Shown: positions 8,701 to 15,077, counted from the first letter of the stretch. The stretch: DNA of 21,964 bases from CAJQQY01 sp964352225 (GCA_964352225.1 CAYGRM010000068.1:1-21964), one strand, 5' to 3'. Program-made: numbers and translations. Notes: a model not told the origin generated them from the letters alone.

Positions 8701-9390
8701 TGCATCATGGTTATGATAAGCATCATGAGCAAAAGTACAGTAAGTTGTATAGTTATGTTTGCCTAAAACATCTCCTGTTTTCGCATCTACCTTTACATTC
8801 CAATAATCTGCATTTGAAACCATATCAATTACTACTTCCCATGCTAACTCTACTTCATTTTCGTTAGTTGGATAAAATTGAAGATTTACTTTGATATCTG
8901 TATTGGAGTAGGCTCCTTTTTCAAATACAAATTCTTGATTATTTTTTCTTTCTTTTTGTACCAATGCATCACCCATTTGTACATTCAAGTGACTTAATGC
9001 TGAAGCAATTGCTGCTTCAGGAGTTAAAGTAGGAGAAGTCGATGCACCTACTTTATTGACAATATTAGGTATGATTCTACTTGCCGCATGAACCACCTTT
9101 CCTTCTTTGGAAATACCTACATTATAAATTGCATTGTAAACTTTAATGCCTTGGTATCTTTGCATTAAATAGACCATTGTCGCATTTGAAAGTGAACTTA
9201 CGTGTTGATCGGTAACGACCAAGTCTTGAATATCTGCCTCGGTAAGGTTCCATTGATCTTTATTTTCTTGCAAATGTCGAATGGCCAGATCTACTGGATT
9301 CTGAAGTTGTGACCATGCGCTGATGCTTAAAAACATCAAAAGCAACATCACACTAAAAGTTTTGCTTTTTGTAGAGTTGAATCTCATCAT
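5800..9390 (-). CDS. Secreted M36 (fungalysin-type) zinc metallopeptidase with PA domain and T9SS sorting domain
   Basis: A 1196-residue multidomain exported protease. Residues 1-27 form a signal peptide, preceded by two tandem ATGs. Residues about 40-210 look like the FTP/PepSY-type inhibitory propeptide. The M36 catalytic part starts near 215. A PA-type insert spans about 470-575 (G-K-I-A-I-V-D-R-G-L-C-Q-F-G-T-K-A). The zinc site H598-E-Y-G-H602 follows, with G625-E-G-I-S-D as the expected third-ligand region (E626). A DUF11-like beta repeat covers about 805-890 (N-P-G-D-D-I-D-V-V-I-D-I-R-N). A jelly-roll region with S-K-D-G-G-V-S-W-E-Q-V covers about 905-1070. The C-terminal 80 residues form a type A type IX secretion domain (V-F-P-N-P-A-Q-D-I-L-N-I, then L-S-A-G-M-Y-F-V-K-V, ending K-V-M-I-K). 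It should digest extracellular protein after export through the T9SS, and the propeptide should keep it inactive until then. All key residues are present. Confidence 0.93.
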   Translation of the reverse strand: MMRFNSTKSKTFSVMLLLMFLSISAWSQLQNPVDLAIRHLQENKDQWNLTEADIQDLVVTDQHVSSLSNATMVYLMQRYQGIKVYNAIYNVGISKEGKVVHAASRIIPNIVNKVGASTSPTLTPEAAIASALSHLNVQMGDALVQKERKNNQEFVFEKGAYSNTDIKVNLQFYPTNENEVELAWEVVIDMVSNADYWNVKVDAKTGDVLGKHNYTTYCTFAHDAYHNHDAACRSLDNMRIVTSPKKSTFAPPVLLGGSYAVFAEQTVDGNLHTHESPSHGARNLLTGIENLTASPYGWHDTNGQNGPEYTITRGNNVHAYLDLDGSNSSQGDEPDGGAELLFDFPIDLDAEPETFQDASVVNGFFMSNVMHDFSYVYGFDEAAGNFQSNNYGNGGNGGDYVNMDIDDGSGINNANFATPGDGANPRMQMFLWNSVAASGLLTVNEPASVAGIYEVSHPGDWGGQIDMDPLTAEVAIVDDGSGFDGSKGCNDLVNAAEVTGKIAIVDRGLCQFGTKALKAQEAGAVGVIICNFEDATIGMAGGDDGAQVTIPVIMIGVGLCTDIRVFAGNGLSLTFVVPPTGSGPDEVSGSLDNGIIAHEYGHGISNRLIGGGNNTGCLGNGEQMGEGISDFFSLVTTVKPGDTGEMGRGIGTFATREDVDGVGIRRFPYSTDMSVNPLTYKDIVGQGVHATGEIWTLCLWEMYWLLVDEYGFDEDLYNGSGGNNIAVALAIEGMKLTSCNPGFADARNGVLAADELMYGGANQCLIWEAFAKRGVGESADQADPFDNADGVENFERPISCLDEIQIEKSVTELINPGDDIDVVIDIRNYKQSVSTNVTVTDEIPDGATVLPSSIVGPGTVSGNTITFTISEMGIEEITQVSYTLETDPDIKSIASFNDDQEGDPEENWDIEFLNGTSIFDIRDDSLAFSGETAWFIRDAAVENDQTLFIKNPLTITGTQPVLRFYHWYDTEAGADGGLLEVSKDGGVSWEQVGDKMFREEYPRSLQYATLVVPFLSAFSGQSSAGTEDFVATYVDMSDYLGEDIFFRFRFASDDNTPGIGWFIDDVTLMDMRNYQGVACVTSDQGDNECTDVSERGTAVNPELETSNKDLFKTNMEVNVFPNPAQDILNIQVLNDKYADASVRILTVDGKEMMERTIQTVDGLQTAQVNVAGLSAGMYFVKVSTNEGIVVEKVMIK

Positions 9391-9628
9391 GAATTTTTTT
9401 TTTAATTAGGAATAATGAATATTGGGTAAAAATAAAAAAAATAATAGCTTTTAAATTATCCAAAAGTCATTTACTAGCTTGCTGTACGACAATTATTAAA
9501 AAAATAACCATGTTTAAAATTAAATTACCCTACTGATTTCTGCTAAAAAAAGTTATCATCCTATTTTCATAATTTTTTTGAATTTGATTTAATTCTATTT
9601 TAGAAAAAAATAACGACCTTGTTAACCT

Positions 9629-10369
9629 ATGCAACTCAAGAAAAAATCAACCATTATTGGCAAACATCCAATTATTGATGCTATCCAAACAGGAACTAAT
9701 TTTGATAAAATTTTTCTCCAACAAGGTACTCGTGGAGAGTTCGAAAAAGAACTTCGACATTTGACCAAACAATACAATATTCCCGTTCAAGTTGTCCCGA
9801 AGGAAAAACTGAATCGTATGACTTCTGGAAATCATCAAGGAGTAATTGGGCTAATTTCGTTAATTCCTTATTATAAATTAGAGGATTTACTTCCTACGAT
9901 TTATGAGAAATCTGAAACTCCATTGATTTTGATTTTGGATGGAATTACTGATATTCGAAATATTGGAGCCATTGCACGGTCAGCCGAAATTAGTGGTGTT
10001 CATGCGATTGTCATTCCTAAGAAAGGTTCTGCTCAAATTAATGACGAAGCCATTAAATCATCCGCAGGAGCTTTGACCAGGCTTCCAATATGTAGGGAAC
10101 AAAGCTTAGATAATGCATTGGATATGTTAGAGATGTCTGGAATAATTCCTTTTGCAAGTAACTTGGGAGCAAAAAAAATGGTTTACGAAAGTGATTTCAC
10201 CCAACCGATTGCTATCGTTATGGGTTCAGAAGGAAATGGAGTGAGTCGTGAAATTTTAAAGAGGATTGACCATCAATTTATCATCCCTCAAGTTGGGACA
10301 ACTGACTCGTTTAATGTTTCTGTCGCAACGGGGATTATACTATATGAGGTGATGCGACAGCGAGGCTGA
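9629..10369 (+). CDS. rlmB: 23S rRNA (guanosine-2'-O-)-methyltransferase RlmB (TrmH/SpoU family)
   Basis: A 246-residue protein of the usual length. The N-terminal part (5-80) is the RNA-binding substrate domain, starting I-I-G-K-H-P-I-I-D-A-I and including the typical H-Q-G-V-I-G (69-74). The C-terminal SPOUT knot carries all three SpoU motifs. Motif 1 is D108-I-R-N-I-G-A-I-A-R-S-A, motif 2 is I197-V-M-G-S-E-G-N-G-V-S, and motif 3 is I219-P-Q-V-G-T-T-D-S-F-N-V-S-V-A-T-G-I. RlmB methylates the ribose of G2251 in the 23S rRNA P-loop using S-adenosylmethionine. Other TrmH-family members have similar motifs, but the full N-terminal domain favours RlmB. It stands alone and is followed by a long palindromic repeat. 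Confidence 0.88.
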   Translation: MQLKKKSTIIGKHPIIDAIQTGTNFDKIFLQQGTRGEFEKELRHLTKQYNIPVQVVPKEKLNRMTSGNHQGVIGLISLIPYYKLEDLLPTIYEKSETPLILILDGITDIRNIGAIARSAEISGVHAIVIPKKGSAQINDEAIKSSAGALTRLPICREQSLDNALDMLEMSGIIPFASNLGAKKMVYESDFTQPIAIVMGSEGNGVSREILKRIDHQFIIPQVGTTDSFNVSVATGIILYEVMRQRG

Positions 10370-10387
10370 TTGGGAAGAGGGAATAAC

Positions 10388-10503
10388 GAATATCGAACAA
10401 GGAATTGAGATTTGAGAAGTTTGACGATATTTCTCATAGAAAACACAAAACTAACATCGTCAAACTTCTAAATTCTCAAATCCTTGTTCTTAAATCGATA
10501 TTC
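10388..10503. repeat. 116-base imperfect palindromic repeat between rlmB and the S24 repressor
   Basis: The left arm (10388-10430) starts GAATATCGAACAAGGAATTG and the right arm (10456-10503) is its inverted copy with small insertions, ending in GATATTC. The inner part TTTGAGAAGTTTGACGAT pairs well with ATCGTCAAACTTCT. It lies in the gap between two convergent genes. Palindromes with a GATATTC/GAATATC end are a familiar kind of dispersed repeat in Bacteroidota; copy number in this genome cannot be judged here. Confidence 0.7.
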
Positions 10504-10510
10504 AAAAAAC

Positions 10511-10546
10511 TAAAAAAACTCCCATGCTACATTTAGCACAGGAGTT
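10511..10546 (-). terminator. Terminator of the downstream S24 repressor gene
   Basis: On the minus strand a stem GGAGTT/AACTCC forms the base, AGCA/TGCT closes the top across a 2-base mismatch, and a T-run follows (seen as the A-run at 10512-10518 on the plus strand). It lies about 40 bases beyond the repressor stop codon at 10583. Confidence 0.65.
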
Positions 10547-10582
10547 CATTTCAAAAAAACAGCAGGATATCTTATCGGACTT

Positions 10583-11305
10583 TTACATCAGTCCAGTTAA
10601 TCTTCTTTTCACTTTTAACAATCTTCTCACCTCTCCGATTTCGATAATAAATGGATCGTACTCCTCATGATTATCTGAAATCAATCTCAAATGCGTCCAT
10701 CGATTATGTCGATCATAGCAGCGTTGTACTCGTTTCACCCAAACAGATTGATTCGTCACGACTGCATAAATTTCATTATCAATCATTTCTGTAGTATTTG
10801 CCAAAGGGGAACAAATCACCATATCGCCTGAAGCGATATTTGGCATCATACTATTTCCATTGATGTTGAAGGCAACGAGTTCCCCGTTCACACCAGGAAT
10901 GCGAAACCATTCATTTTCTTCCAGTAAATCCACTCCAACGGTGTTACTCGCAAATGCTTCCACATTGGTAAACAAGATGTTGGGGGAAAAATTAATCCCT
11001 AAAGCCATAGCTAATCTTTGTTCCGGGTCAGGTAATTTTGTTTTTACAAATGGATCTCCAATACCTTGAAACATAAATGCTTCATTCACCGAATAGTGGG
11101 TGCAGAGATTTTTTACCTGTTCGTAAGTGATTTTTCGTTTATCTTCTAGGTACGCATTGATAATATGCCCCTTTGTACCTAGCTTATTTGCAAAAGCCAT
11201 TTGGCTTTTAGATCGGTCATTTTTAACGATAAATTTTCGATGTATCAACTGCTGATACACTTCTTTAAACCGTCTATTTAATTCTTGCCGATTCACTTTT
11301 TCCAT
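10583..11305 (-). CDS. HTH/S24 (LexA/CI-like) transcriptional repressor, paralogue 1
   Basis: 240 residues from the ATG at 11305. I chose this start because it aligns with the start of the neighbouring paralogue and leaves a leader of about 20 bases behind the promoter. An in-frame ATG at 11317 and a TTG at 11344 also exist. Residues about 5-85 form the HTH part (S-Q-M-A-F-A-N-K-L-G, then the typical Y-S-V-N-E-A-F-M-F-Q-G-I-G-D-P-F). Residues 110-235 form the S24 domain with serine S152 in G-N-S-M-M-P-N-I and lysine K191 in W-V-K-R-V. The position that is Ala-Gly in paralogue 2 is Ala-Ser here (A119-S120), so RecA-stimulated self-cleavage is doubtful. It probably binds a dyad operator, perhaps the palindrome at 11359-11390. 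The DNA targets are unknown. Confidence 0.85.
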   Translation of the reverse strand: MEKVNRQELNRRFKEVYQQLIHRKFIVKNDRSKSQMAFANKLGTKGHIINAYLEDKRKITYEQVKNLCTHYSVNEAFMFQGIGDPFVKTKLPDPEQRLAMALGINFSPNILFTNVEAFASNTVGVDLLEENEWFRIPGVNGELVAFNINGNSMMPNIASGDMVICSPLANTTEMIDNEIYAVVTNQSVWVKRVQRCYDRHNRWTHLRLISDNHEEYDPFIIEIGEVRRLLKVKRRLTGLM

Positions 11306-11330
11306 AGATTGTTTCATTTCAGTTGCATGA

Positions 11331-11361
11331 CAAAAATAAAACAAATTGTTGTAAAAACAAA
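11331..11361 (-). promoter_or_regulatory. Bacteroidota-type promoter of S24 repressor paralogue 1
   Basis: On the minus strand TTTG (11358-11361), a 19-base spacer, then TATTTTTG (11331-11338) matches the Bacteroidota -33/-7 consensus TTTG-N(17-23)-TAnnTTTG. The predicted start of transcription lies near 11325, about 20 bases before the chosen ATG. The -33 box overlaps the end of the adjacent palindrome. Confidence 0.7.
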
Positions 11362-11390
11362 AAGTCCAAACAAATTTGTTTGGACTTTTT
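11359..11390. promoter_or_regulatory. Perfect 32-bp palindrome, candidate operator
   Basis: The half-site AAAAAGTCCAAACAAA (11359-11374) is followed directly by its exact reverse complement (11375-11390), with no loop and no mismatch. It overlaps the -33 box of the S24 repressor promoter, which suits an autoregulatory operator. Because the right half ends in a T-run, it could instead, or also, fold as a terminator. Confidence 0.6.
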
Positions 11391-11443
11391 TTAAAAAACT
11401 TCTAGGTGTAATTTTCTCTGATATGCTTACTAAACAAAACATG

Positions 11444-11548
11444 GTTTACATCAAAACATTAATTGTAAACAAGTCTAGTTTAACTTTTCCAATTGCCGAA
11501 GGCATAATTGGAAAAGACTCCCCTTCCTGCCGGTAGGCATGGTAGGGG
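11444..11548. repeat. Cluster of hairpins in the gap between the two S24 repressors
   Basis: Three dyads follow one another. GTTTACA/TGTAAAC (11444-11450 with 11464-11470) is first. CTTTTCCAATT/AATTGGAAAAG (11484-11494 with 11506-11516) is a perfect 11-bp stem. The third, at 11520-11548, contains TGCC-GGTA-GGCA inside CCCCTTCC/GGTAGGGG. The CCTGCCGGTAGGC core resembles a short palindrome common between genes of Bacteroidota. These could end transcription of the upstream repressor, but none has a clear T-tail on the minus strand. Confidence 0.5.
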
Positions 11549-11556
11549 CTGAGGGC

Positions 11557-12300
11557 TTAAAGTGAACTAATTCGACTTTCCACCTTATACAATCTCGTAT
11601 ATTCATTCACTTCTTCTTCGAATGGATCAAACTCCAAGCTATTCGCTGAAATTAATTTCAACGCAATAATCCTTCCTCGACTATTAAAAATACGTTTTAC
11701 ATATTTCACCCAAAGCGAACCATTGCTTTTTACAGCATATATTTCATTATCTTTTATTTCATGAAGACTTTGAATTTCTCTACATATAATAATATCTCCG
11801 TCATTTATCACCGGTTCCATACTATTTCCTTCAATAGAAAAAGCAACTAAACCGTTGCCACTCATACCTGGAATAGCAAAAAACTCATTATCCTCATCAG
11901 TTGAAGGACTTGCGCTTTCCATCCCCGCACCTGAACCTGCAAATGCTTGAACTGTCGTAAAAAGGATATTACCTCCACTTGGTGAAACATTACTTTTCTG
12001 ACTTACCTTTGGCAAATCAAACCCAAAAGGAGTTCCCTCTCCATCAATTAGATAACTTTCATTGACTCCATACTCTCGACAGATCGCACGAGCTTGATGA
12101 TAATCGATGACACGTTTATCATCTGGATTTAAATAAGCTCGGATAATATGTCCATAAGCTCTTTTTCCTAAAATCTTTTTAGCGAAGTCGCCCATTCCTT
12201 TTCCGCCACGATCGTTCAGTACGATTTCACCACGCTCTTGGAGTAGCTTAAAAACTTCGATAAATCGGTTATTGAGTTGTATTCTGTCTTCTCGTATCAT
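11557..12300 (-). CDS. HTH/S24 (LexA/CI-like) transcriptional repressor, paralogue 2
   Basis: A 247-residue protein starting at an ATG at 12300. Residues about 5-92 form the HTH region (G-D-F-A-K-K-I-L-G, then E-Y-G-V-N-E-S-Y-L-I-D-G-E-G-T-P-F, the usual end of a CI-type DNA-binding domain). The S24 domain follows at 112-245, with catalytic S160 in G-N-S-M-E-P-V-I and K199 in W-V-K-Y-V. An Ala-Gly pair (A121-G122 in V-Q-A-F-A-G-S-G-A-G) lies where self-cleaving members are cut, so this copy could respond to DNA damage. It is clearly a tandem paralogue of the next gene on the same strand, about 250 bases away. No phage structural or integration gene lies nearby, so it may be a domesticated chromosomal regulator. 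Confidence 0.88.
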   Translation of the reverse strand: MIREDRIQLNNRFIEVFKLLQERGEIVLNDRGGKGMGDFAKKILGKRAYGHIIRAYLNPDDKRVIDYHQARAICREYGVNESYLIDGEGTPFGFDLPKVSQKSNVSPSGGNILFTTVQAFAGSGAGMESASPSTDEDNEFFAIPGMSGNGLVAFSIEGNSMEPVINDGDIIICREIQSLHEIKDNEIYAVKSNGSLWVKYVKRIFNSRGRIIALKLISANSLEFDPFEEEVNEYTRLYKVESRISSL

Positions 12301-12637
12301 CTTTTAAATATTGAGTTTTTAAAACAAAAATAGTGTTTCGACTGCAATTTAAAACAATTTCTTGCAAAAAACAAATCGTTTTTTATTAAACCCTTTTGTT
12401 TTAAAACATTTTTTTAATGAAAATATATCTGAACCGAGTGATAGCAAGGGATTGAGCGATTTTACTTTTTTCAAAAAAAATAAAAAAATTTATTTGTTCC
12501 AATTTTAAAAAAATTAAAGTCCATTTTCGTTCGTCGAATTCCACTCTTGCTTTAGGGAGTTTTTTTCCAGATTTAAAATATTTAAAGCATCTTTTAAATG
12601 TATTTTTAAGCAAAAAATTTACGAAAAACTAAAAAGC
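12301..12637. other. 337-base AT-rich gap between the repressor and the PH-like array
   Basis: Divergent intergenic region. The left part holds the promoter of S24 paralogue 2. The right part must hold the promoter of the array; a TATTTTTA stretch near 12600-12607 is the nearest -7-like sequence, about 30 bases before copy A. No strong hairpin and no convincing gene was seen. Confidence 0.5.
12325..12332 (-). promoter_or_regulatory. -7 box of S24 repressor paralogue 2
   Basis: TATTTTTG on the minus strand is identical to the -7 box of paralogue 1 and would give a leader of about 18 bases. An ATTG lies 22 bases upstream of it as a weak -33 box. The AT-rich DNA further upstream (to about 12400) repeats ACAAAT and AAACAA motifs that also occur in the paralogue 1 promoter, so shared or crossed regulation is possible. 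Confidence 0.5.
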
Positions 12638-13147
12638 ATGAAAAACATTATTTTAGATGCCCCTTTTGAGACAGATACTTTAGTAAGAATAAGTTCAGAT
12701 GAAACAATCATTTGGAGAGGATCTCCAAGTCGTAGCTTGAGTATTTTTGATATTGGATTGGATTTTAGTTTTATGATCGCGTTGGTCAAGCGAGGTGCTT
12801 TTTTCAGTTGGTTTATTTTAGCTTTTATTATTTACTCCATTTATTTCGAAATTACTCCGATAGTACTGACAGTTTCAGCGGTGATTGCAATAGTAGCGAT
12901 TATTACTCCTGAGTATTTATTGATGAAAAGAAAAATGAATACTTATTATATACTGACTTCCGAGCAATTGATTTTTCAACTTTGGTGGTGGGGCAAAAAA
13001 AGTACGCACTCAATTCCTCTTTCCAATATTGCGAATGTGAGAATTTCTGAAACATCTTACAATGATACTGGTGTCATTTTAATTTTGGTAAAAGATGCGA
13101 GTCAACTTGATTTTACAACGCATGATTTTGCTTCCAATGAAGGATGA
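12638..13147 (+). CDS. Array copy A: PH-like membrane protein, truncated by an in-frame TGA
   Basis: 169 residues as read. It starts MKNIILDAPF, has D-E-T-I-I-W-R-G-S-P at 21-30, hydrophobic segments at about 55-70 and 73-90, and a PH-like region from about 102 (Y-Y-I-L-T-S-E-Q-L-I-F-Q-L-W, then H-S-I-P-L-S-N-I-A-N-V and G-V-I-L-I-L-V-K-D). The stop TGA (13145-13147) stands exactly where the other copies have the Arg of R-H-Q-P-T-L-E. The missing tail is still encoded behind it. A single CGA-to-TGA change explains the truncation, so the product may be non-functional, or active without its last helix. It is the most diverged copy of the array and the first in the transcript. Role unknown; inner-membrane location is inferred from the hydrophobic segments. 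Confidence 0.75.
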   Translation: MKNIILDAPFETDTLVRISSDETIIWRGSPSRSLSIFDIGLDFSFMIALVKRGAFFSWFILAFIIYSIYFEITPIVLTVSAVIAIVAIITPEYLLMKRKMNTYYILTSEQLIFQLWWWGKKSTHSIPLSNIANVRISETSYNDTGVILILVKDASQLDFTTHDFASNEG

Positions 13148-13234
13148 CATCAACCAACATTAGAAATGATTAAAGATATCAATACAGTAACCGATATTTT
13201 GCAACAAACAATTAGAGAAAATAGGAAGAAATGA
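13148..13234 (+). pseudogene. Orphaned C-terminal tail of array copy A
   Basis: Directly after the TGA the same frame gives 28 residues, HQPTLEMIKDINTVTDILQQ and eight more, then a TGA at 13232-13234. This matches the conserved C-terminal helix of the other copies (R-H-Q-P-T-L-E-N-I in F and H). The original stop overlaps the ATG of copy B as ATGA, the same coupling seen between E and F. Confidence 0.75.
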
Positions 13235-13881
13235 AAAATGAAATTCTAGATGATACTACCTATGACGACTTGCACAATTTACTGGAAGATCGGGAAAAAG
13301 TCATTTGGGAAGGTTCCCCTTCAACGGGGTTCAATATCCCAATCACCTTTTGGACTCCAGGAAGCTCTGTGAAAACAAAAATCTTAGACGCTTTAATTTT
13401 ACTTATTTTTCTATTTTTAGTATTTGTTTTGGGATCTTTGATTATTGAACTTTTAACAAATTGGGATTTTAAAAACATGATATCTATCCCTGACTTTTTC
13501 AGCTTCCTATTCGTAATAAGTTTAATCATCGGTGTTCACTTTTTCAGTAATCACAAACAACGAAAAACGAAATATATCATCAGTAACAAACGTATTCTTT
13601 TTCAACTTTGGAAAACTGAAAAAATCTTAGGTCAAAATTTTAGTTTGGGACATGCTGAATATTATTCGATTCCTTTTTCTGAAATCAATAATTTTTATTT
13701 CGTCGACGAAAACACCAATGAAGGGACTATTCTTTTAGCTGTAAAAAATCCAAAGAAGATTCCTTTTGATACTTATAATTTTAGAAATAACGAAAGGCGA
13801 GATTTACCCTCTTTGGAAATGATTGAAAATGCAAAAGAGGTTGGCGAGTATATAAAAATGGGCATACAAGAAAAATTGTAA
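13231..13881 (+). CDS. Array copy B: PH-like membrane protein
   Basis: 216 residues. The start MKNEILDD is shared with C (MKNEILD with D). R-E-K-V-I-W-E-G-S-P lies at 21-30. Hydrophobic segments lie at about 52-74 and 88-105. The PH-like domain follows: K-Y-I-I-S-N-K-R-I-L-F-Q-L-W at 114-127, Y-S-I-P-F-S-E-I-N-N at 145-154, G-T-I-L-L-A-V-K-N-P at 165-174. The C-terminal L-P-S-L-E-M-I-E-N-A-K-E-V-G-E-Y-I-K-M-G is the family helix. It has an extra loop (about 131-144) not seen in C. PH-like folds in bacterial membrane proteins often mediate assembly or binding, but no specific role can be read here. It overlaps the ancestral end of A by 4 bases and is followed by C after 10 bases. Confidence 0.8.
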   Translation: MKNEILDDTTYDDLHNLLEDREKVIWEGSPSTGFNIPITFWTPGSSVKTKILDALILLIFLFLVFVLGSLIIELLTNWDFKNMISIPDFFSFLFVISLIIGVHFFSNHKQRKTKYIISNKRILFQLWKTEKILGQNFSLGHAEYYSIPFSEINNFYFVDENTNEGTILLAVKNPKKIPFDTYNFRNNERRDLPSLEMIENAKEVGEYIKMGIQEKL

Positions 13882-13891
13882 ATATACTGTT

Positions 13892-14431
13892 ATGAAAAAC
13901 GAAATCCTCGACGACATATTCAACGATGACCTCCGCAATCAACTCGAACCAAACGAAAAAGTAGTTTGGGATGGGAATCCGTCAATTACACCTTTTACAA
14001 AATGGAGTACTATATTAGGAGTAATAATTTTAATCCTTTTTTTAGCTAATATATTATTTAAAGGTTGGGATTTTAGCTCAGCTATTTATTTTATCATTAT
14101 GGTTCCGATTACGTTACTCAATTTATTGAAATCAAAAAAAATTAGATATGTAGTTACAGACCAACGCATTATTTTTCAACTTTGGAAAAAATGGAAAAGG
14201 CAATTCCACTCGATTCCCCTAGAGGATATAAAAAAAATACTCCTCACAGATGAAGACAGTAAAAGTGGAACCATCCTTCTCCTAATGAAAAATGGCAAAC
14301 GAAAACCATTCAAAACCTACGATCTAAAAAATAATCATGAGCGACCACACGTAAGTTTAGAAATGATCGAAAACGTAGAAGAAGTAGCTGAATATATCGA
14401 AATGGAAAGGCAAAAAAAGCTGCTCCCGTAA
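13892..14431 (+). CDS. Array copy C: PH-like membrane protein
   Basis: 179 residues with the whole family layout: MKNEILDD start, N-E-K-V-V-W-D-G-N-P at 21-30, hydrophobic segments at about 40-56 and 63-79, R-Y-V-V-T-D-Q-R-I-I-F-Q-L-W at 85-98, H-S-I-P-L-E-D-I at 106-113, G-T-I-L-L-L-M-K-N at 126-134 and the C-terminal V-S-L-E-M-I-E-N-V-E-E-V helix. The first 30 codons are close to copy D at DNA level, showing recent common origin. D begins 31 bases after its stop. Confidence 0.8.
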   Translation: MKNEILDDIFNDDLRNQLEPNEKVVWDGNPSITPFTKWSTILGVIILILFLANILFKGWDFSSAIYFIIMVPITLLNLLKSKKIRYVVTDQRIIFQLWKKWKRQFHSIPLEDIKKILLTDEDSKSGTILLLMKNGKRKPFKTYDLKNNHERPHVSLEMIENVEEVAEYIEMERQKKLLP

Positions 14432-14462
14432 AACGACTCTCCGAATCTAAAAACAAATAGTG

Positions 14463-15017
14463 ATGAAAAACGAAATCCTCGATAACAACTTTAATAGCGA
14501 ACTCCGTAATCAACTCGAAGCTGGAGAAAAGGTTATTTGGGAAGGAAGTCCTTACAAAAACAGATATACTATTTTACTTATTCTATTCCCTCTTATTTTT
14601 GCCATTCAAGTTTCTTTAGCCGATGCCGTAAAAGGAACTATATTTATATTAGTCAATTTTATTTTCTTTTTTTTATGGTCTTTAAAAACTGGAGAATTTC
14701 AAAAATTCCTCGCTAGAAAATATAATAAATATCTAATCACCAACAAAAGAATCATTTTCCAAACTCGAAAAAATAATGTGTTACATTTTCAATCTATTCC
14801 TTTTGAAGATATTACTTACCCAAGTGTTTACCCTAACATGCTAGGTCGAAAAAATGGGACTATATTTCTAAATATTAAGAAATCATCCTCTACTTCTCTT
14901 ATTTTAAAAGAACTAAAAACTAGCATTGAAGAAGATAATCGACCTACGCTAGAAATGATTGACAATGTAAAAGAAGTGGGCGAATATATTAAATTAGGCA
15001 TCGAAAATAAGTTGTAA
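14463..15017 (+). CDS. Array copy D: PH-like membrane protein
   Basis: 184 residues from the ATG at 14463. A GTG codon directly before it (14460) is in frame, but family alignment (MKNEILD) fixes the ATG as start. G-E-K-V-I-W-E-G-S-P lies at 21-30, hydrophobic segments at about 34-52 and 57-73, K-Y-L-I-T-N-K-R-I-I-F-Q at 89-100, S-I-P-F-E-D-I at 111-117 and G-T-I-F-L-N-I-K-K at 132-140. The tail is R-P-T-L-E-M-I-D-N-V-K-E-V-G-E-Y-I. Conserved L-W after F-Q is replaced by T-R. A palindromic repeat begins directly after the stop codon. Confidence 0.8.
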   Translation: MKNEILDNNFNSELRNQLEAGEKVIWEGSPYKNRYTILLILFPLIFAIQVSLADAVKGTIFILVNFIFFFLWSLKTGEFQKFLARKYNKYLITNKRIIFQTRKNNVLHFQSIPFEDITYPSVYPNMLGRKNGTIFLNIKKSSSTSLILKELKTSIEEDNRPTLEMIDNVKEVGEYIKLGIENKL

Positions 15018-15018
15018 C

Positions 15019-15077
15019 TCGTAGCGGGACTTTCCAAGTCCCGTAACATTAACGGGACTTAAAAAGTCCCGCTACGA
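15019..15077. repeat. Double-hairpin palindromic repeat between array copies D and E
   Basis: Outer arms TCGTAGCGGGACTTT (15019-15033) and AAAGTCCCGCTACGA (15063-15077) are a perfect 15-bp inverted repeat. Inside, two small hairpins CGGGACTT-TCC-AAGTCCCG and CGGGACTT-AAA-AAGTCCCG can form instead. This two-hairpin layout resembles REP/BIME-type elements. It begins one base after the stop codon of D and separates the B-C-D sub-lineage from E-F-G-H. Confidence 0.75.

Noticed and set aside
11306..11344. Longer N-terminus of S24 paralogue 1 from a TTG at 11344
   Set aside because: The extension overlaps the TATTTTTG promoter box and does not align with paralogue 2; the ATG at 11305 does.
10583..12300. 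Prophage region around the two S24 repressors
   Set aside because: No integrase, structural, lysis or replication gene is present and the flanks are housekeeping or array genes.
12401..12613. 70-codon minus-strand ORF (MLKNTFKRCFKYFK...) in the gap before the array
   Set aside because: Very basic and Phe/Ile/Lys-rich, as expected from chance translation of AT-rich DNA. No motif, and it covers the likely promoter region of the array.
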